Origin: Candidatus Omnitrophota bacterium | GTDB lineage: Bacteria; Omnitrophota; Gorgyraeia; Gygaellales; Profunditerraquicolaceae | Length of the DNA stretch: 47,075 bases | Direction of reading: 5' to 3' | Assembly: GCA_026387265.1 (NCBI GenBank) | Contig: JAPLLZ010000031.1 | Location: forward strand, 1 to 47,075 | Position numbers and translations under genes: made by a program | Part shown: one piece after another, positions 17,377-25,829 of the stretch | Position numbering within the stretch: position 1 is the first letter of the stretch | How the letters are laid out: every line of letters begins with the position of its first letter | Notes under the pieces: model-generated | Told to the model about the DNA's origin: nothing | The model's input: only the letters and a program-made list of their open reading frames with translations | Database searches by the model: none

Positions 17377-18966
17377 ATGCCCAAAAGAACAGATATTAAA
17401 AAAATTTTAATTATTGGATCCGGCCCGATCGTGATCGGCCAGGCCTGCGAATTTGATTATTCGGGTACTCAGGCCTGTAAAGTCTTAAAACAGGAAGGTT
17501 ACCATATAGTTTTGGTTAATTCCAATCCGGCAACGATTATGACTGATCCGGGAATTGCGGATAAAACTTATATTGAACCAATTACTGTAGAAGTCGTGGA
17601 GAAGATTATTGCTAAGGAGAAACCTGATGCATTATTGCCTACCCTTGGCGGCCAGACTGCTTTGAATACGACGATGGGATTAGCGCAAAAGGGCGTATTA
17701 AAAAAATATAAAGTCGAAACTATTGGTGCCGATATTAATGCGATAAAGAAAGGCGAAGATCGCCAATTATTTAAAGCGGCCATGAAAAAAATCGGTTTTT
17801 CCATAATTATCCGGCCCAGTTTTACAATGGGAGGAGCCGGAGGGGCGATCGCCTACAATATTGAAGAATTTAAGATATTAGCCAAGCGTGGGTTAGAATC
17901 TAGTATCATTAGCGAAATTTTAGTTGAAGAGTCAGTGATCGGTTGGAAAGAATTCGAGTTGGAAGTAATGCGTGATTTAAAAGACAATGTGGTGGTTATC
18001 TGTACGATTGAAAATTTTGATCCAATGGGTGTGCATACTGGAGATAGCATTACTGTAGCGCCAATTCAAACGCTTACCAATAAAGAGTACCAGATAATGC
18101 GTAATGCTGCCATTGCCTGTATTCGCGAGATTGGTGTCTCTACCGGTGGTTCAAATATCCAATTTGCCATACATCCGGAAACCGGTAGGATGGTAGTTAT
18201 TGAAATGAATCCGCGGGTTTCCCGTAGTTCAGCACTATCTTCCAAAGCTACAGGTTTTCCTATTGCTAAGATTGCCGCTAAACTGGCTGTAGGGTATACC
18301 TTAGATGAGATTCCCAACGATATAACTCAGTTAACCCCTGCTTGTTTTGAACCAGCGATTGATTATTGCGTAGTAAAGATACCCCGTTTTACTTTCGAAA
18401 AATTTGCTTTAGCCGATAGCACATTAGGAATATCTATGAAGTCAGTCGGTGAAGCGATGGCGATCGGGCGTACATTTAAGGAAGCCCTGCAGAAAGGCCT
18501 GCGGGCGTTAGAACTTAAGAAATTTGGTTTAGAAAGCATTCTCTTTAAGGATCAGGAAGAGGTAAAAATTGAAAATGATGTTTTGGATAAGCTTTATCGG
18601 AAATTAAGGCAGCCCAATGCTGAAAGGATTTTTTATATCGGCGATGCTTTTCGCGCTAAATTAGATATTGAGATGATCCATGATCTAACTAAGATTGACC
18701 GCTGGTTTTTGCACAATATTAAAGAGATTATCGATTGTGAAAGAGAAATACTTAATAATAAAAACGATCTTCCTCCGGAGCTTCTGAAAAAAGCCAAGGA
18801 ATATGGATTTAGCGATAAACAGTTAAGCCAGCTTCTATCTTTAAGTGAAGCAGAGATTTATAATCTAAGAAAATCGCTGAATATTATTCCGGATTTTAAA
18901 TTAGTAGATACTTGCGCAGCAGAATTTAAAGCTCACACTCCTTATTTTTATTCGACCTACGAATAA
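17377..18966 (+). CDS. carB: Carbamoyl phosphate synthase large subunit, N-terminal half only
   Basis: CarB is normally about 1,070 residues with two homologous halves. This product is 529 residues and stops right at the inter-half junction (PYFYSTYE, then TAA). Present are the carboxyphosphate ATP-grasp domain ([56 protein letters not shown]) and the oligomerisation domain. Absent are the carbamoyl-phosphate ATP-grasp domain and the MGS-like allosteric domain. The next 60 bases contain no continuation, only a promoter for the next gene. Split CarB with a distant second half is known in some bacteria and archaea, for example Aquifex. The rest is therefore expected elsewhere in the genome. Confidence 0.92.
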   Translation: MPKRTDIKKILIIGSGPIVIGQACEFDYSGTQACKVLKQEGYHIVLVNSNPATIMTDPGIADKTYIEPITVEVVEKIIAKEKPDALLPTLGGQTALNTTMGLAQKGVLKKYKVETIGADINAIKKGEDRQLFKAAMKKIGFSIIIRPSFTMGGAGGAIAYNIEEFKILAKRGLESSIISEILVEESVIGWKEFELEVMRDLKDNVVVICTIENFDPMGVHTGDSITVAPIQTLTNKEYQIMRNAAIACIREIGVSTGGSNIQFAIHPETGRMVVIEMNPRVSRSSALSSKATGFPIAKIAAKLAVGYTLDEIPNDITQLTPACFEPAIDYCVVKIPRFTFEKFALADSTLGISMKSVGEAMAIGRTFKEALQKGLRALELKKFGLESILFKDQEEVKIENDVLDKLYRKLRQPNAERIFYIGDAFRAKLDIEMIHDLTKIDRWFLHNIKEIIDCEREILNNKNDLPPELLKKAKEYGFSDKQLSQLLSLSEAEIYNLRKSLNIIPDFKLVDTCAAEFKAHTPYFYSTYE

Positions 18967-18980
18967 GCTCGTTTCTAGCC

Positions 18981-19009
18981 TTTACAAACAAGTCGACCTA
19001 TAATATAAT
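18981..19009 (+). promoter_or_regulatory. Promoter of the DUF1846 gene
   Basis: TTTACA (18981-18986), a 17-nt spacer and perfect TATAAT (19004-19009) predict a start near 19016. That leaves a 15-nt leader with GAGGAAG before the ATG at 19031. It shows that a new transcription unit starts right after the half carB. Confidence 0.8.
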
Positions 19010-19030
19010 AACTCCAACAACGAGGAAGCG

Positions 19031-20557
19031 ATGATTAAAAAAACTGGTTTTGATAATGAAAAATACCTTAAAGATCAGACTGCCGCTATTTTGGATAGAG
19101 TAAAGAATTTTGATAATAAGCTTTACTTGGAGTTTGGCGGTAAGCTTTGCTTTGATTATCACGCCGCACGTGTCCTGCCGGGTTATGATCCTAATGTAAA
19201 AATAAGGTTATTGCAGTGTTTAAAAGACAAGATTGATATCGTGCTTTCCATATATGCTTCAGATATTGAAAAGGGCAGGGTGCGCGGAGATTTTGGTATT
19301 ACTTATGATGCGGCTACTTTAAAATTAATTGATGACTTAAGGAAATGGGGGTTGGATATTCTGGCGGTAGTGATTACGCGTTTTACCAACCAGCCTTCGG
19401 CAGTAATATTTAAAAATAAGCTGGAGCGTCGCGGAGTAAAAGTTTATTTGCATTATCCGATTGCGGGCTATCCGGTAGATGTGGATGCGATTGTCAGTGA
19501 AAATGGTTTCGGGAAAAATGATTATATTCAGACCAAAAACCCGATTGTGGTGGTGACTGCTCCTGGGCCCAATAGCGGCAAGCTGTCTACCTGTCTATCG
19601 CAGTTATTCCATGAGCATAAACGCGGGATAAACGCCGGATACGCAAAATTTGAAACCTTTCCGATATGGAACTTGCCTTTAAAACATCCGGTCAATGTTG
19701 CCTATGAAGCAGCCACAGCTGATATTCAGGATTTTAATTTAGTTGATCCGTTTCACCTGGATAAATATAAACAGACCACGATTAATTATAACCGTGATGT
19801 GGAGAGTTTTCCTATTTTGAAGCTTATGCTCAGCCGGATTTTTACTAAGAATTTTAATTTTCCCACTTATAACTCTCCGACGGACATGGGGGTGAATCGC
19901 GCCGGCTTTGGAATTGTTGATGATCAGGCCGTACAGGATGCGGCTAAACAAGAGCTTATCCGCCGGTATTTTCGATATAACAGTGAATATGTTTTAGGTA
20001 TTGAAAAAAAAGAAACCGTAGACAGAGTAGTTTTACTGATGAATGAGATGGGGGTAAAAGTTACCGACCGGTTGGTGGTGGAAGTAGCCAGAAAAGCCGC
20101 AGAAGACGCGGAGAGAGCGGATAAAGGGCATGACGGAATATTCTGTGGAGCGGCAATCCAGTTAGATAATGGAGAGATAATTACCGGGAAGAATTCCCGG
20201 CTTATGCATGCTGCATCCAGTTTGGTGATGAATGCGCTTAAAGTTTTAGCGCGCATTCCGGATGAGATACTGCTGTTGAGCCCGCATGTTATAAATCAGA
20301 TTGCTAAATTAAAAAAAGATATCTTAAGGTCAGATTCAGAAAACTTGGATCTGGAGGAATGTTTGATTGCTCTGGCGATCAGCGCGGCGACCAGTCATAC
20401 TGCTGAATTGGCCATGCAGAAGCTCGAGCAGCTAAAAGGCTGTGAAGTGCATATGACCCATATTCCTACCCCGGGAGATGAAGTAGGTTTAAAACGTTTA
20501 GGAGTAAATTTAACTACTGACGGGAAATTTTCTTCCCGCAATCTTTTTGTAACTTAA
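19031..20557 (+). CDS. DUF1846 family protein
   Basis: This 508-residue protein has the length and opening (KTGFDNEKYLKDQTAAILDRV) of the DUF1846 family, widespread in anaerobes and Firmicutes. A P-loop-like stretch VVVTAPGPNSGKLSTCLSQ lies near residue 172, and a conserved SPTDMGVNRAGFGI segment is present. No signal peptide or membrane helices are visible. Biochemical function is not established to my knowledge, and I do not assign one. It has its own strong promoter and is followed 4 nt later by a beta-CASP hydrolase gene. Confidence 0.85.
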   Translation: MIKKTGFDNEKYLKDQTAAILDRVKNFDNKLYLEFGGKLCFDYHAARVLPGYDPNVKIRLLQCLKDKIDIVLSIYASDIEKGRVRGDFGITYDAATLKLIDDLRKWGLDILAVVITRFTNQPSAVIFKNKLERRGVKVYLHYPIAGYPVDVDAIVSENGFGKNDYIQTKNPIVVVTAPGPNSGKLSTCLSQLFHEHKRGINAGYAKFETFPIWNLPLKHPVNVAYEAATADIQDFNLVDPFHLDKYKQTTINYNRDVESFPILKLMLSRIFTKNFNFPTYNSPTDMGVNRAGFGIVDDQAVQDAAKQELIRRYFRYNSEYVLGIEKKETVDRVVLLMNEMGVKVTDRLVVEVARKAAEDAERADKGHDGIFCGAAIQLDNGEIITGKNSRLMHAASSLVMNALKVLARIPDEILLLSPHVINQIAKLKKDILRSDSENLDLEECLIALAISAATSHTAELAMQKLEQLKGCEVHMTHIPTPGDEVGLKRLGVNLTTDGKFSSRNLFVT

Positions 20558-20561
20558 ATCT

Positions 20562-21956
20562 ATGCCGGTTAAAATAAAATTTTTAGGAGGCGCAAGGACA
20601 GTTACCGGTTCAAGCCATTTGGTTTCCGCGGGCAATACGGATATACTGCTGGATGGTGGACTTTTCCAGGGGCATCGCGAAGCTTTCTATAAAATCAACA
20701 CGACCTTTCATTATAATCCGCGAACAATTAAAGCCATGGTTTTGTCGCATGCGCACATTGATCATTGCGGTAATATTCCTAATTTAATTAAACAAGGATT
20801 ACGCTGTAAGATTTATACTACCTCAGCCACTAAGGACTTAGCAGACCTGATGCTGGTGGACTCTGGTAAGATTCAGGAAGAAGATGTGCGCTATGTAAAT
20901 AAAATAAACCGGCGCCTGGGGCTGCCTTTGCGTAAAGCCCTCTATACCGCTAAAGAAGCTTCCAGAGCGACGCGGATATTCCGTTCGATTTCTTATAATC
21001 AGAAATTTTGTATTGCTAAAGACATATTTGCTACGATTGTTGATGCCGGGCATATTCTAGGCTCTGGCATTATTGTTTTAGATATTAAAGATACAGATCG
21101 CTGTATACGTTTAGGTTATGCTGTGGATTTAGGAAGAAAAAATCTTCCGCTTTTAAGCAATCCGGTAATTCCTAAGGGGTTGGATTATTTAATTTTAGAA
21201 TCTACTTATGGCGGCCGGATGCACCGGCCAATTGATGAAGCGCAGTCAAAATTAAGAGAAGCTATCTCCCGGGCGGTGAAAAGAGGGGGCAAGGTGATTA
21301 TTCCTTCGTTTACTTTGGAGCGCACACAGGAAGTAATTTACTTTTTGAATGAATTGCTTAAAGAAAAGATTATTCCTTCGGTACCCATCTATGTCGATAG
21401 TCCCTTAGCGACTAATATTACTGATCTGTTTAAATATCACCTGGATTTTTTAAACGAAAGGACCCGCCAGGCTTTTAGCCGGGGGGATAATCCGTTTGAA
21501 CTGTTAAATTTACGTTTTGTCCGCGATCAAAAAGAATCCAAGGCATTGAATGCCGATCGGCGCCCGATGATTATTATTGCCGGAAGCGGAATGTGTGAAT
21601 CCGGTAGAGTACTACACCATTTGCAAAATAATATTGAAGATTCACGCAATATGATTCTGGTCGTCGGGTATATGGCGCAGGATACTTTAGGCAGAAGAAT
21701 AGTGGAGAAGACGCCTTTTGTAAAAATATTCGGAGTAGAGTATGAGCTTAATGCCGAAGTAGTGGTGATTAACTCTTTTTCTGGCCATGCTGATCAGGGG
21801 GAGCTGTTAGATTTTGTCTCCGGTTGCCTGCCGCTTAAGCGGATCTTTTTAGTGCATGGAGAACTTGAGCAATCTAAGATGCTGGCGGATATACTAACTC
21901 AAAAAGGGTTAGCGGTGTATATTCCGGATAAGGACGAAGAAGTGTTGCTTAATTAA
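20562..21956 (+). CDS. MBL-fold, beta-CASP RNA hydrolase (CPSF-like)
   Basis: This 464-residue protein has the zinc-binding SHAHIDHCG motif (HxHxDH), the DAGHILGSG motif, and the beta-CASP signatures around IPSFTLERTQEVIYFL and VINSFSGHADQGELL. It lacks a KH domain and the C-terminal domain of RNase J. This is the family of bacterial YSH1/CPSF-100-like exo- or endoribonucleases (TTHA0252 type). RNA processing or decay in the cytoplasm is the likely role, but its substrates cannot be told from sequence. It overlaps no neighbour and is cotranscribed with the DUF1846 gene. Confidence 0.87.
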   Translation: MPVKIKFLGGARTVTGSSHLVSAGNTDILLDGGLFQGHREAFYKINTTFHYNPRTIKAMVLSHAHIDHCGNIPNLIKQGLRCKIYTTSATKDLADLMLVDSGKIQEEDVRYVNKINRRLGLPLRKALYTAKEASRATRIFRSISYNQKFCIAKDIFATIVDAGHILGSGIIVLDIKDTDRCIRLGYAVDLGRKNLPLLSNPVIPKGLDYLILESTYGGRMHRPIDEAQSKLREAISRAVKRGGKVIIPSFTLERTQEVIYFLNELLKEKIIPSVPIYVDSPLATNITDLFKYHLDFLNERTRQAFSRGDNPFELLNLRFVRDQKESKALNADRRPMIIIAGSGMCESGRVLHHLQNNIEDSRNMILVVGYMAQDTLGRRIVEKTPFVKIFGVEYELNAEVVVINSFSGHADQGELLDFVSGCLPLKRIFLVHGELEQSKMLADILTQKGLAVYIPDKDEEVLLN

Positions 21957-21973
21957 TGGATTTGTGGTAATAT
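21945..21973 (+). promoter_or_regulatory. Promoter of rpmA
   Basis: TTGCTT (21945-21950), a 17-nt spacer and TAATAT (21968-21973) start just inside the end of the preceding gene. They predict a leader of about 60 nt ending in GAAAGGACC before the rpmA ATG. Confidence 0.55.
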
Positions 21974-22040
21974 CTTGTCTTGTTGTGAGCTGGCTTGGCC
22001 GGCTAGAGTTTTACTAAAACATTAACGAAAGGACCTTAAA

Positions 22041-22289
22041 ATGATCGGTGGTTTTTCAACTCCTAAAAAAGATAAAGCGCTTAAAACCAGCGGTGGTAAG
22101 CTTGTGAAGACTGGCGAGATTCTGGTACGCGGGGTGGATACTTATAAGGCCGGAGTAAATGTCCGCGGCTTAGGGACTCTATTTGCCGCCTGCCCGGGTA
22201 AAATATATTTTACCCGTAAAAAAACCAGCCATGGTAAGTTGCGTACTTTTGTAAATGTGGCACCTGTAGCAAAAGCAGCCAAGAAGTAA
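22041..22289 (+). CDS. rpmA: Ribosomal protein L27 (bL27), atypical short N-terminus
   Basis: The 82-residue product aligns with the bL27 body: SGGKLVKTGEILVRG, then YKAGVNVRGLGTLFA, then GKIYFTRKKTSHGKLRTFVNV. The usual glycine-rich tail (AHKKGGGSSRNGRDS type), which reaches the peptidyl-transferase centre, is missing. In its place is MIGGFSTPKKDKALKT, and about 9-10 residues fewer precede the first conserved GG than in E. coli. An in-frame stop at 22023 excludes a longer start, and AAAGGA supports this ATG. rplU and obg, the common neighbours, are not here. It may be the sole L27 or a paralogue. Confidence 0.85.
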   Translation: MIGGFSTPKKDKALKTSGGKLVKTGEILVRGVDTYKAGVNVRGLGTLFAACPGKIYFTRKKTSHGKLRTFVNVAPVAKAAKK

Positions 22290-22290
22290 G

Positions 22291-23424
22291 ATGTTACTGA
22301 GTCTTAAGCTAAAGTTCGCATTATTTATCGAAGACTCAGTAAGTTTAGCCAAAAGCTATTCTCATCAGAAATATACCTTTAGCATAATTGACATGGTTTA
22401 TGGCATAGCCCTGATCCTGATTTTTTTAGGTTCAGGGCTTTCTTTGTTTCTGGAAGATTTTTTTAAGGGTATCTGTTTGCCGCATTACTTGTTGATTGCT
22501 GCATTTTTGTTGGTTAGTTTTTTTCTTTATTATTTATTGAACCTGCCGATTAATTTCTATTCTAGTTTTAAATTAGAGCACAAATTTAAACTTTCGGAGC
22601 AAAAAATCGGGGCATGGTGGATGGATCAGTTAAAATCCGGAGTATTGGGTTATATTATTTCTTTGATCCTGATTTTGTCTTTTTATTGGATTTTGAGTAA
22701 GTTTAATCAATGGTGGCTGGTGGTTGCTATTCTATGGATAGTTTTTAGCTTGATTTTGGCTAAATTAACACCGGTTTTAATTATTCCGCTGTTTTTTAAA
22801 TACAAAAAACTGGATGATGAAGTCTTGCGCCAAAGGATTTTTAAGCTCGCCGGCAAGATGCAGGTTAAATTATTGGATGTTTTCCAAATTGATTTAAGTA
22901 AAAAATCGCTTAAGGCCAATGCTGCTTTTTGCGGTATGGGTAAAAGTAAACGCGTGCTTCTTGCGGATACTTTGAAAGACAAATATACGCATGATGAAGT
23001 GGAAGTAATTTTAGCGCATGAATTTGCGCATTATCGTCTTAAACATATCTTTAAGCTAATCGCTGTAAATTCGCTGGTGACTTTGGGGCTATTTTATCTA
23101 ATTTTTAAGACCAGTATTTATACTTTGGCGTTCTTTAAGTTGAATTCTTTGGAGCAAATAGCCAGCTTGCCGCTGGTTTTTCTGTATTTTATGCTTTTTG
23201 GAGTATTGCTGCAGCCGCTGGAGGCATATGTAAGCCGCCGGTTTGAAAAAGATGCAGATTTAATGGCGTTAAAAGCTACTGGAGCCAAAGAGGCATTTAT
23301 CAGCCTTATGGAAAAGCTGGCTGAACAAAACCTTGCCGATCGTTCGCCTCATCCGCTAATTAAGTTTTTCTTCTTTAGCCACCCGCCGATTGATGAGCGT
23401 ATAAAGCTAGCCAGAGAAAAATAA
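22291..23424 (+). CDS. M48 family (Ste24-like) membrane zinc metalloprotease
   Basis: This 377-residue integral membrane protein has about six hydrophobic segments (for example IIDMVYGIALILIFLGSG near residue 30 and an LILILSFYWIL segment near 120). The zinc motif HEFAHYRLKH lies near 245, and the downstream ligand region is RRFEKDADLMALKATG. This layout matches CAAX prenyl protease/Ste24-type M48A enzymes rather than the shorter HtpX. It probably degrades or clips membrane proteins. It begins 1 nt after rpmA and is presumably cotranscribed. Confidence 0.88.
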   Translation: MLLSLKLKFALFIEDSVSLAKSYSHQKYTFSIIDMVYGIALILIFLGSGLSLFLEDFFKGICLPHYLLIAAFLLVSFFLYYLLNLPINFYSSFKLEHKFKLSEQKIGAWWMDQLKSGVLGYIISLILILSFYWILSKFNQWWLVVAILWIVFSLILAKLTPVLIIPLFFKYKKLDDEVLRQRIFKLAGKMQVKLLDVFQIDLSKKSLKANAAFCGMGKSKRVLLADTLKDKYTHDEVEVILAHEFAHYRLKHIFKLIAVNSLVTLGLFYLIFKTSIYTLAFFKLNSLEQIASLPLVFLYFMLFGVLLQPLEAYVSRRFEKDADLMALKATGAKEAFISLMEKLAEQNLADRSPHPLIKFFFFSHPPIDERIKLAREK

Positions 23425-23484
23425 AAATCCTCCTTCTTTAGATTAATTTTGGAGGAAATCGAGGATTGCTTTAGCTAAAAACTA

Positions 23485-23538
23485 GGGGACGGTTCTCTCA
23501 AGCCAAAAATACAAAAAGAGAACCGTCCCCTTTATTTT
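23485..23538. repeat. Perfect 14-bp hairpin between convergent genes (bidirectional terminator or dispersed repeat)
   Basis: GGGGACGGTTCTCT (23485-23498) and AGAGAACCGTCCCC (23517-23530) are exact reverse complements with an 18-nt loop, followed on the plus strand by TTTATTTTT. It separates the M48 gene from convergent lpxB and can terminate both. The GGGGACGGTTC end is a sequence I have seen in dispersed intergenic repeats of several uncultured phyla. Just upstream (23427-23467) lies a weaker AATCCTC/GAGGATT pairing. Confidence 0.65.
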
Positions 23539-24776
23539 TGAAGGAATTCTAAGATGAGCTTAGCTGCGCGTTCTGCTGCTCCAGGCTCTCCCAGTGTATC
23601 TTTTACTATTTTTAGATCCTGAATCATTTTTTGGGCAGAGAGAGAGTTTTGTAAAAGTTCAATAATAGATTTAGCAATAATTTTGGGCCGGGCGTCGAAT
23701 TGGATAAATTCCGGAACTATCTTTTTTCCTGCCACAATGTTGACTATTCCGATATAAGGAACCTTTATTTGTGGTCGATAAAGTAAATAATTGAATAAGT
23801 TAGTTTTATATACAATTACAAAAGGTTTTTGTATAATTGCTGTTTCTAAAGTAGCGGTTCCCGAACAAACTATCCCGGCTTGGGCGATGTTTAAGCAATC
23901 GTAAGCCTGGTTATCAATAATTTTTAAATCCAAGGCAAATTTTTTACATTCTGCCAAATATATTTGAGCGTCTAGGTTGGGTGTTTTAGCGATAATAAAC
24001 TGTGTTTCAGGGATTATTTTATTGATGAGTTGAGCAGCTTTAAGCATTATGGGCAGGATTAATTTGATTTCCTGTTTACGCGATCCGGGAAGCAGGGCGA
24101 TAATTTTTTTAGCTGGATCTATTTTCAAGCGGTTTAAGAAAATCGGTTTATCCGTAGATGGGTGTACTAGGTCTATTAAGGGATGGCCGACAAAAGTTGC
24201 CTTGATTTGATACTTATGGTAGAATTTTTCTTCAAATTTAAAAAGTACAAAGATTGTTGAGATAAATTTTTTAATGCAATTGATTCGGCCTTCTCGGGAA
24301 GCCCAGATTTGCGGGCTGACATAGTAAATAACCGGGATACGTTTATTGACCGCTTTAGCTAAACGCAGGTTAAAGCCTGAAAAATCAACTAAAATCAGGC
24401 AATCAGGTTTATCTGTATCGATCTTTTCCAAGACCATTTTTTTTAACTTCAGGAAGCGGGGTAGTTTTTTTAAAACATCAAAGAATCCCATTACAGAAAG
24501 TTCGCTGATATTGTAAAAGATGCTGGCTCCGGTTTTAGCCAGGCGTAAGCCTCCAACTGCGGAAAATTCAATCTGGGGTTGTAATTTCTGGATTGCCGAT
24601 ACTAGATCGCCCGCCAAGAGATCTCCGGAGGGCTCCCCGCAAATAATGAAAACTTTCCTTATGCTCCGCGGCTCAAAGTCGTGCTTATCGGAAAGCGGAT
24701 AGGTGATGGCCGCTTGAGTATTTCGCTCACCGGAATTATTGAGGCAATGTGTTGTGGATTGGTTTATTTGTGCCAT
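23532..24776 (-). CDS. lpxB: Lipid-A-disaccharide synthase
   Basis: This GT19 enzyme joins UDP-diacylglucosamine and lipid X (or their 3-amino analogues) to form the lipid A disaccharide at the inner membrane. The core begins KVFIICGEPSGDLLAGD and continues with VSPQIWASREGR, VGHPLIDLV and LLPGSRKQEI, ending with GTATLETAI and LGEPGAAERAA. About 40 residues precede the usual start. I checked that no ATG, GTG or TTG lies in frame between the ATG at 24776 and the core, so the extension appears real. The start overlaps the upstream oxidoreductase gene by 13 nt. Confidence 0.93.
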   Translation of the reverse strand: MAQINQSTTHCLNNSGERNTQAAITYPLSDKHDFEPRSIRKVFIICGEPSGDLLAGDLVSAIQKLQPQIEFSAVGGLRLAKTGASIFYNISELSVMGFFDVLKKLPRFLKLKKMVLEKIDTDKPDCLILVDFSGFNLRLAKAVNKRIPVIYYVSPQIWASREGRINCIKKFISTIFVLFKFEEKFYHKYQIKATFVGHPLIDLVHPSTDKPIFLNRLKIDPAKKIIALLPGSRKQEIKLILPIMLKAAQLINKIIPETQFIIAKTPNLDAQIYLAECKKFALDLKIIDNQAYDCLNIAQAGIVCSGTATLETAIIQKPFVIVYKTNLFNYLLYRPQIKVPYIGIVNIVAGKKIVPEFIQFDARPKIIAKSIIELLQNSLSAQKMIQDLKIVKDTLGEPGAAERAAKLILEFLQK

Positions 24777-25684
24777 ATCTGTTCTTGGATAGTTAAAGCA
24801 ACTGCTAAGGCTTCTCTGGCGACTGGTCCTGAAACCAGAGGTTCTTTTTTATTAATTACGCAGTCAACAAATGATGCCAGTTCTTTTTGTAAGGGTTGTT
24901 CTTTTTCAATCGGCAGGCGTTCTTTAGTTATTTTATCCTGGACTTTGCGGTATACGCAAGCTGCGGCATTTTTATAATCCAAAGATATATAAGTATTTTC
25001 CTGAAATATACGGATTTTGCGCATTATTTCGTCAGATACGCGGCTGGCAGTAAGGTTGGCGATACAGCCGTTTTTAAAGGTTAATCGGGCGTTGGCGATA
25101 TCTTCAAAAGAAGTAAGTACATTAATTCCAACGGATTCTGTTTTCTCCAACGGCGAATTTACTAGCCCTAAAACGATATCTATGTCGTGGATCATGATGT
25201 CTAAAACAGCGCCTACATCCAGCGAGCGGTTCGGGAAGGGGGAGAGGCGGTGGCATTCAATAAATTTCGGGTTGCTGATTATTTTCTGAGTAGCATTAAA
25301 AGCAGAGTTGAATCTTTCGATGTGTCCGACTTGCAGAATGAGCCCCTGTTTTTGTGCTAATTCAATTAGTTGATCTGCTTCTTCCAGGTTAACGGTAAAT
25401 GGTTTCTCAACCAGAAGATGTATATTGTGTTTTAAAAGCTCTTCGGCTACTTTATGGTGCAGGCGGGTAGGTACAGCCACACTGGCAGCATCAATTTTAC
25501 CCAATAGCTGCGCAATATCGGTATATCCGGGTACTCTTAGGGAACCGGATACTTCTTTTAGCCTCGCCGGGTCAGAGTCACATATCCCAACCAAGGTACA
25601 TCCGGGAATTTGCTTATAAATTTTAGCATGAATACTGCCTAGATGTCCAACTCCTATTACGCCTATCCTTAATTTATTATTCAT
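24764..25684 (-). CDS. Gfo/Idh/MocA oxidoreductase, likely GnnA-type UDP-GlcNAc 3-dehydrogenase
   Basis: The 306-residue protein starts MNNKLRIGVIGVGHLGSIHAK, a classic NAD-binding GxGxxG fold. LVEKPFTVNLEEAD, the Gfo/Idh catalytic EKP motif, follows near residue 93. DVGAVLDIMIHDIDIV lies near 170. An ATG at 25696 would add four residues. Members directly upstream of lpx genes are often GnnA, which oxidises UDP-GlcNAc at C3 so that a partner aminotransferase (GnnB) can make the 3-amino sugar for amide-linked lipid A. The GnnA role is inferred from position; gnnB and lpxA are not in the window. Confidence 0.85.
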   Translation of the reverse strand: MNNKLRIGVIGVGHLGSIHAKIYKQIPGCTLVGICDSDPARLKEVSGSLRVPGYTDIAQLLGKIDAASVAVPTRLHHKVAEELLKHNIHLLVEKPFTVNLEEADQLIELAQKQGLILQVGHIERFNSAFNATQKIISNPKFIECHRLSPFPNRSLDVGAVLDIMIHDIDIVLGLVNSPLEKTESVGINVLTSFEDIANARLTFKNGCIANLTASRVSDEIMRKIRIFQENTYISLDYKNAAACVYRKVQDKITKERLPIEKEQPLQKELASFVDCVINKKEPLVSGPVAREALAVALTIQEQIWHK

Positions 25685-25795
25685 GCTTAAAATCATAGCA
25701 GAGCTATAGGGTACTTGCAATAGGAATTTTTAATGGGGGGGTGTTGTTTTTATGGATGCACAAATGGCATAAGCTATATGTTTTTGTTAAAGAAA

Positions 25796-25809
25796 GGACA
25801 GCTCTGTCC
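25796..25809 (-). terminator. Weak hairpin terminator after the 25830 gene
   Basis: On the minus strand GGACAG-AG-CTGTCC is followed by TTTCTTT, 20-30 nt downstream of the stop codon at 25830. The stem is only 6 bp, so confidence is modest. The rest of 25685-25829 holds no gene. Confidence 0.45.
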
Positions 25810-25829
25810 CTATTTGCTTCTGGGTTTTT

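Noticed and set aside
24681-24977. 98-codon plus-strand frame across the lpxB start region
   Set aside because: It is antisense to two well-recognised genes (lpxB and the Gfo/Idh oxidoreductase) and has no independent support.
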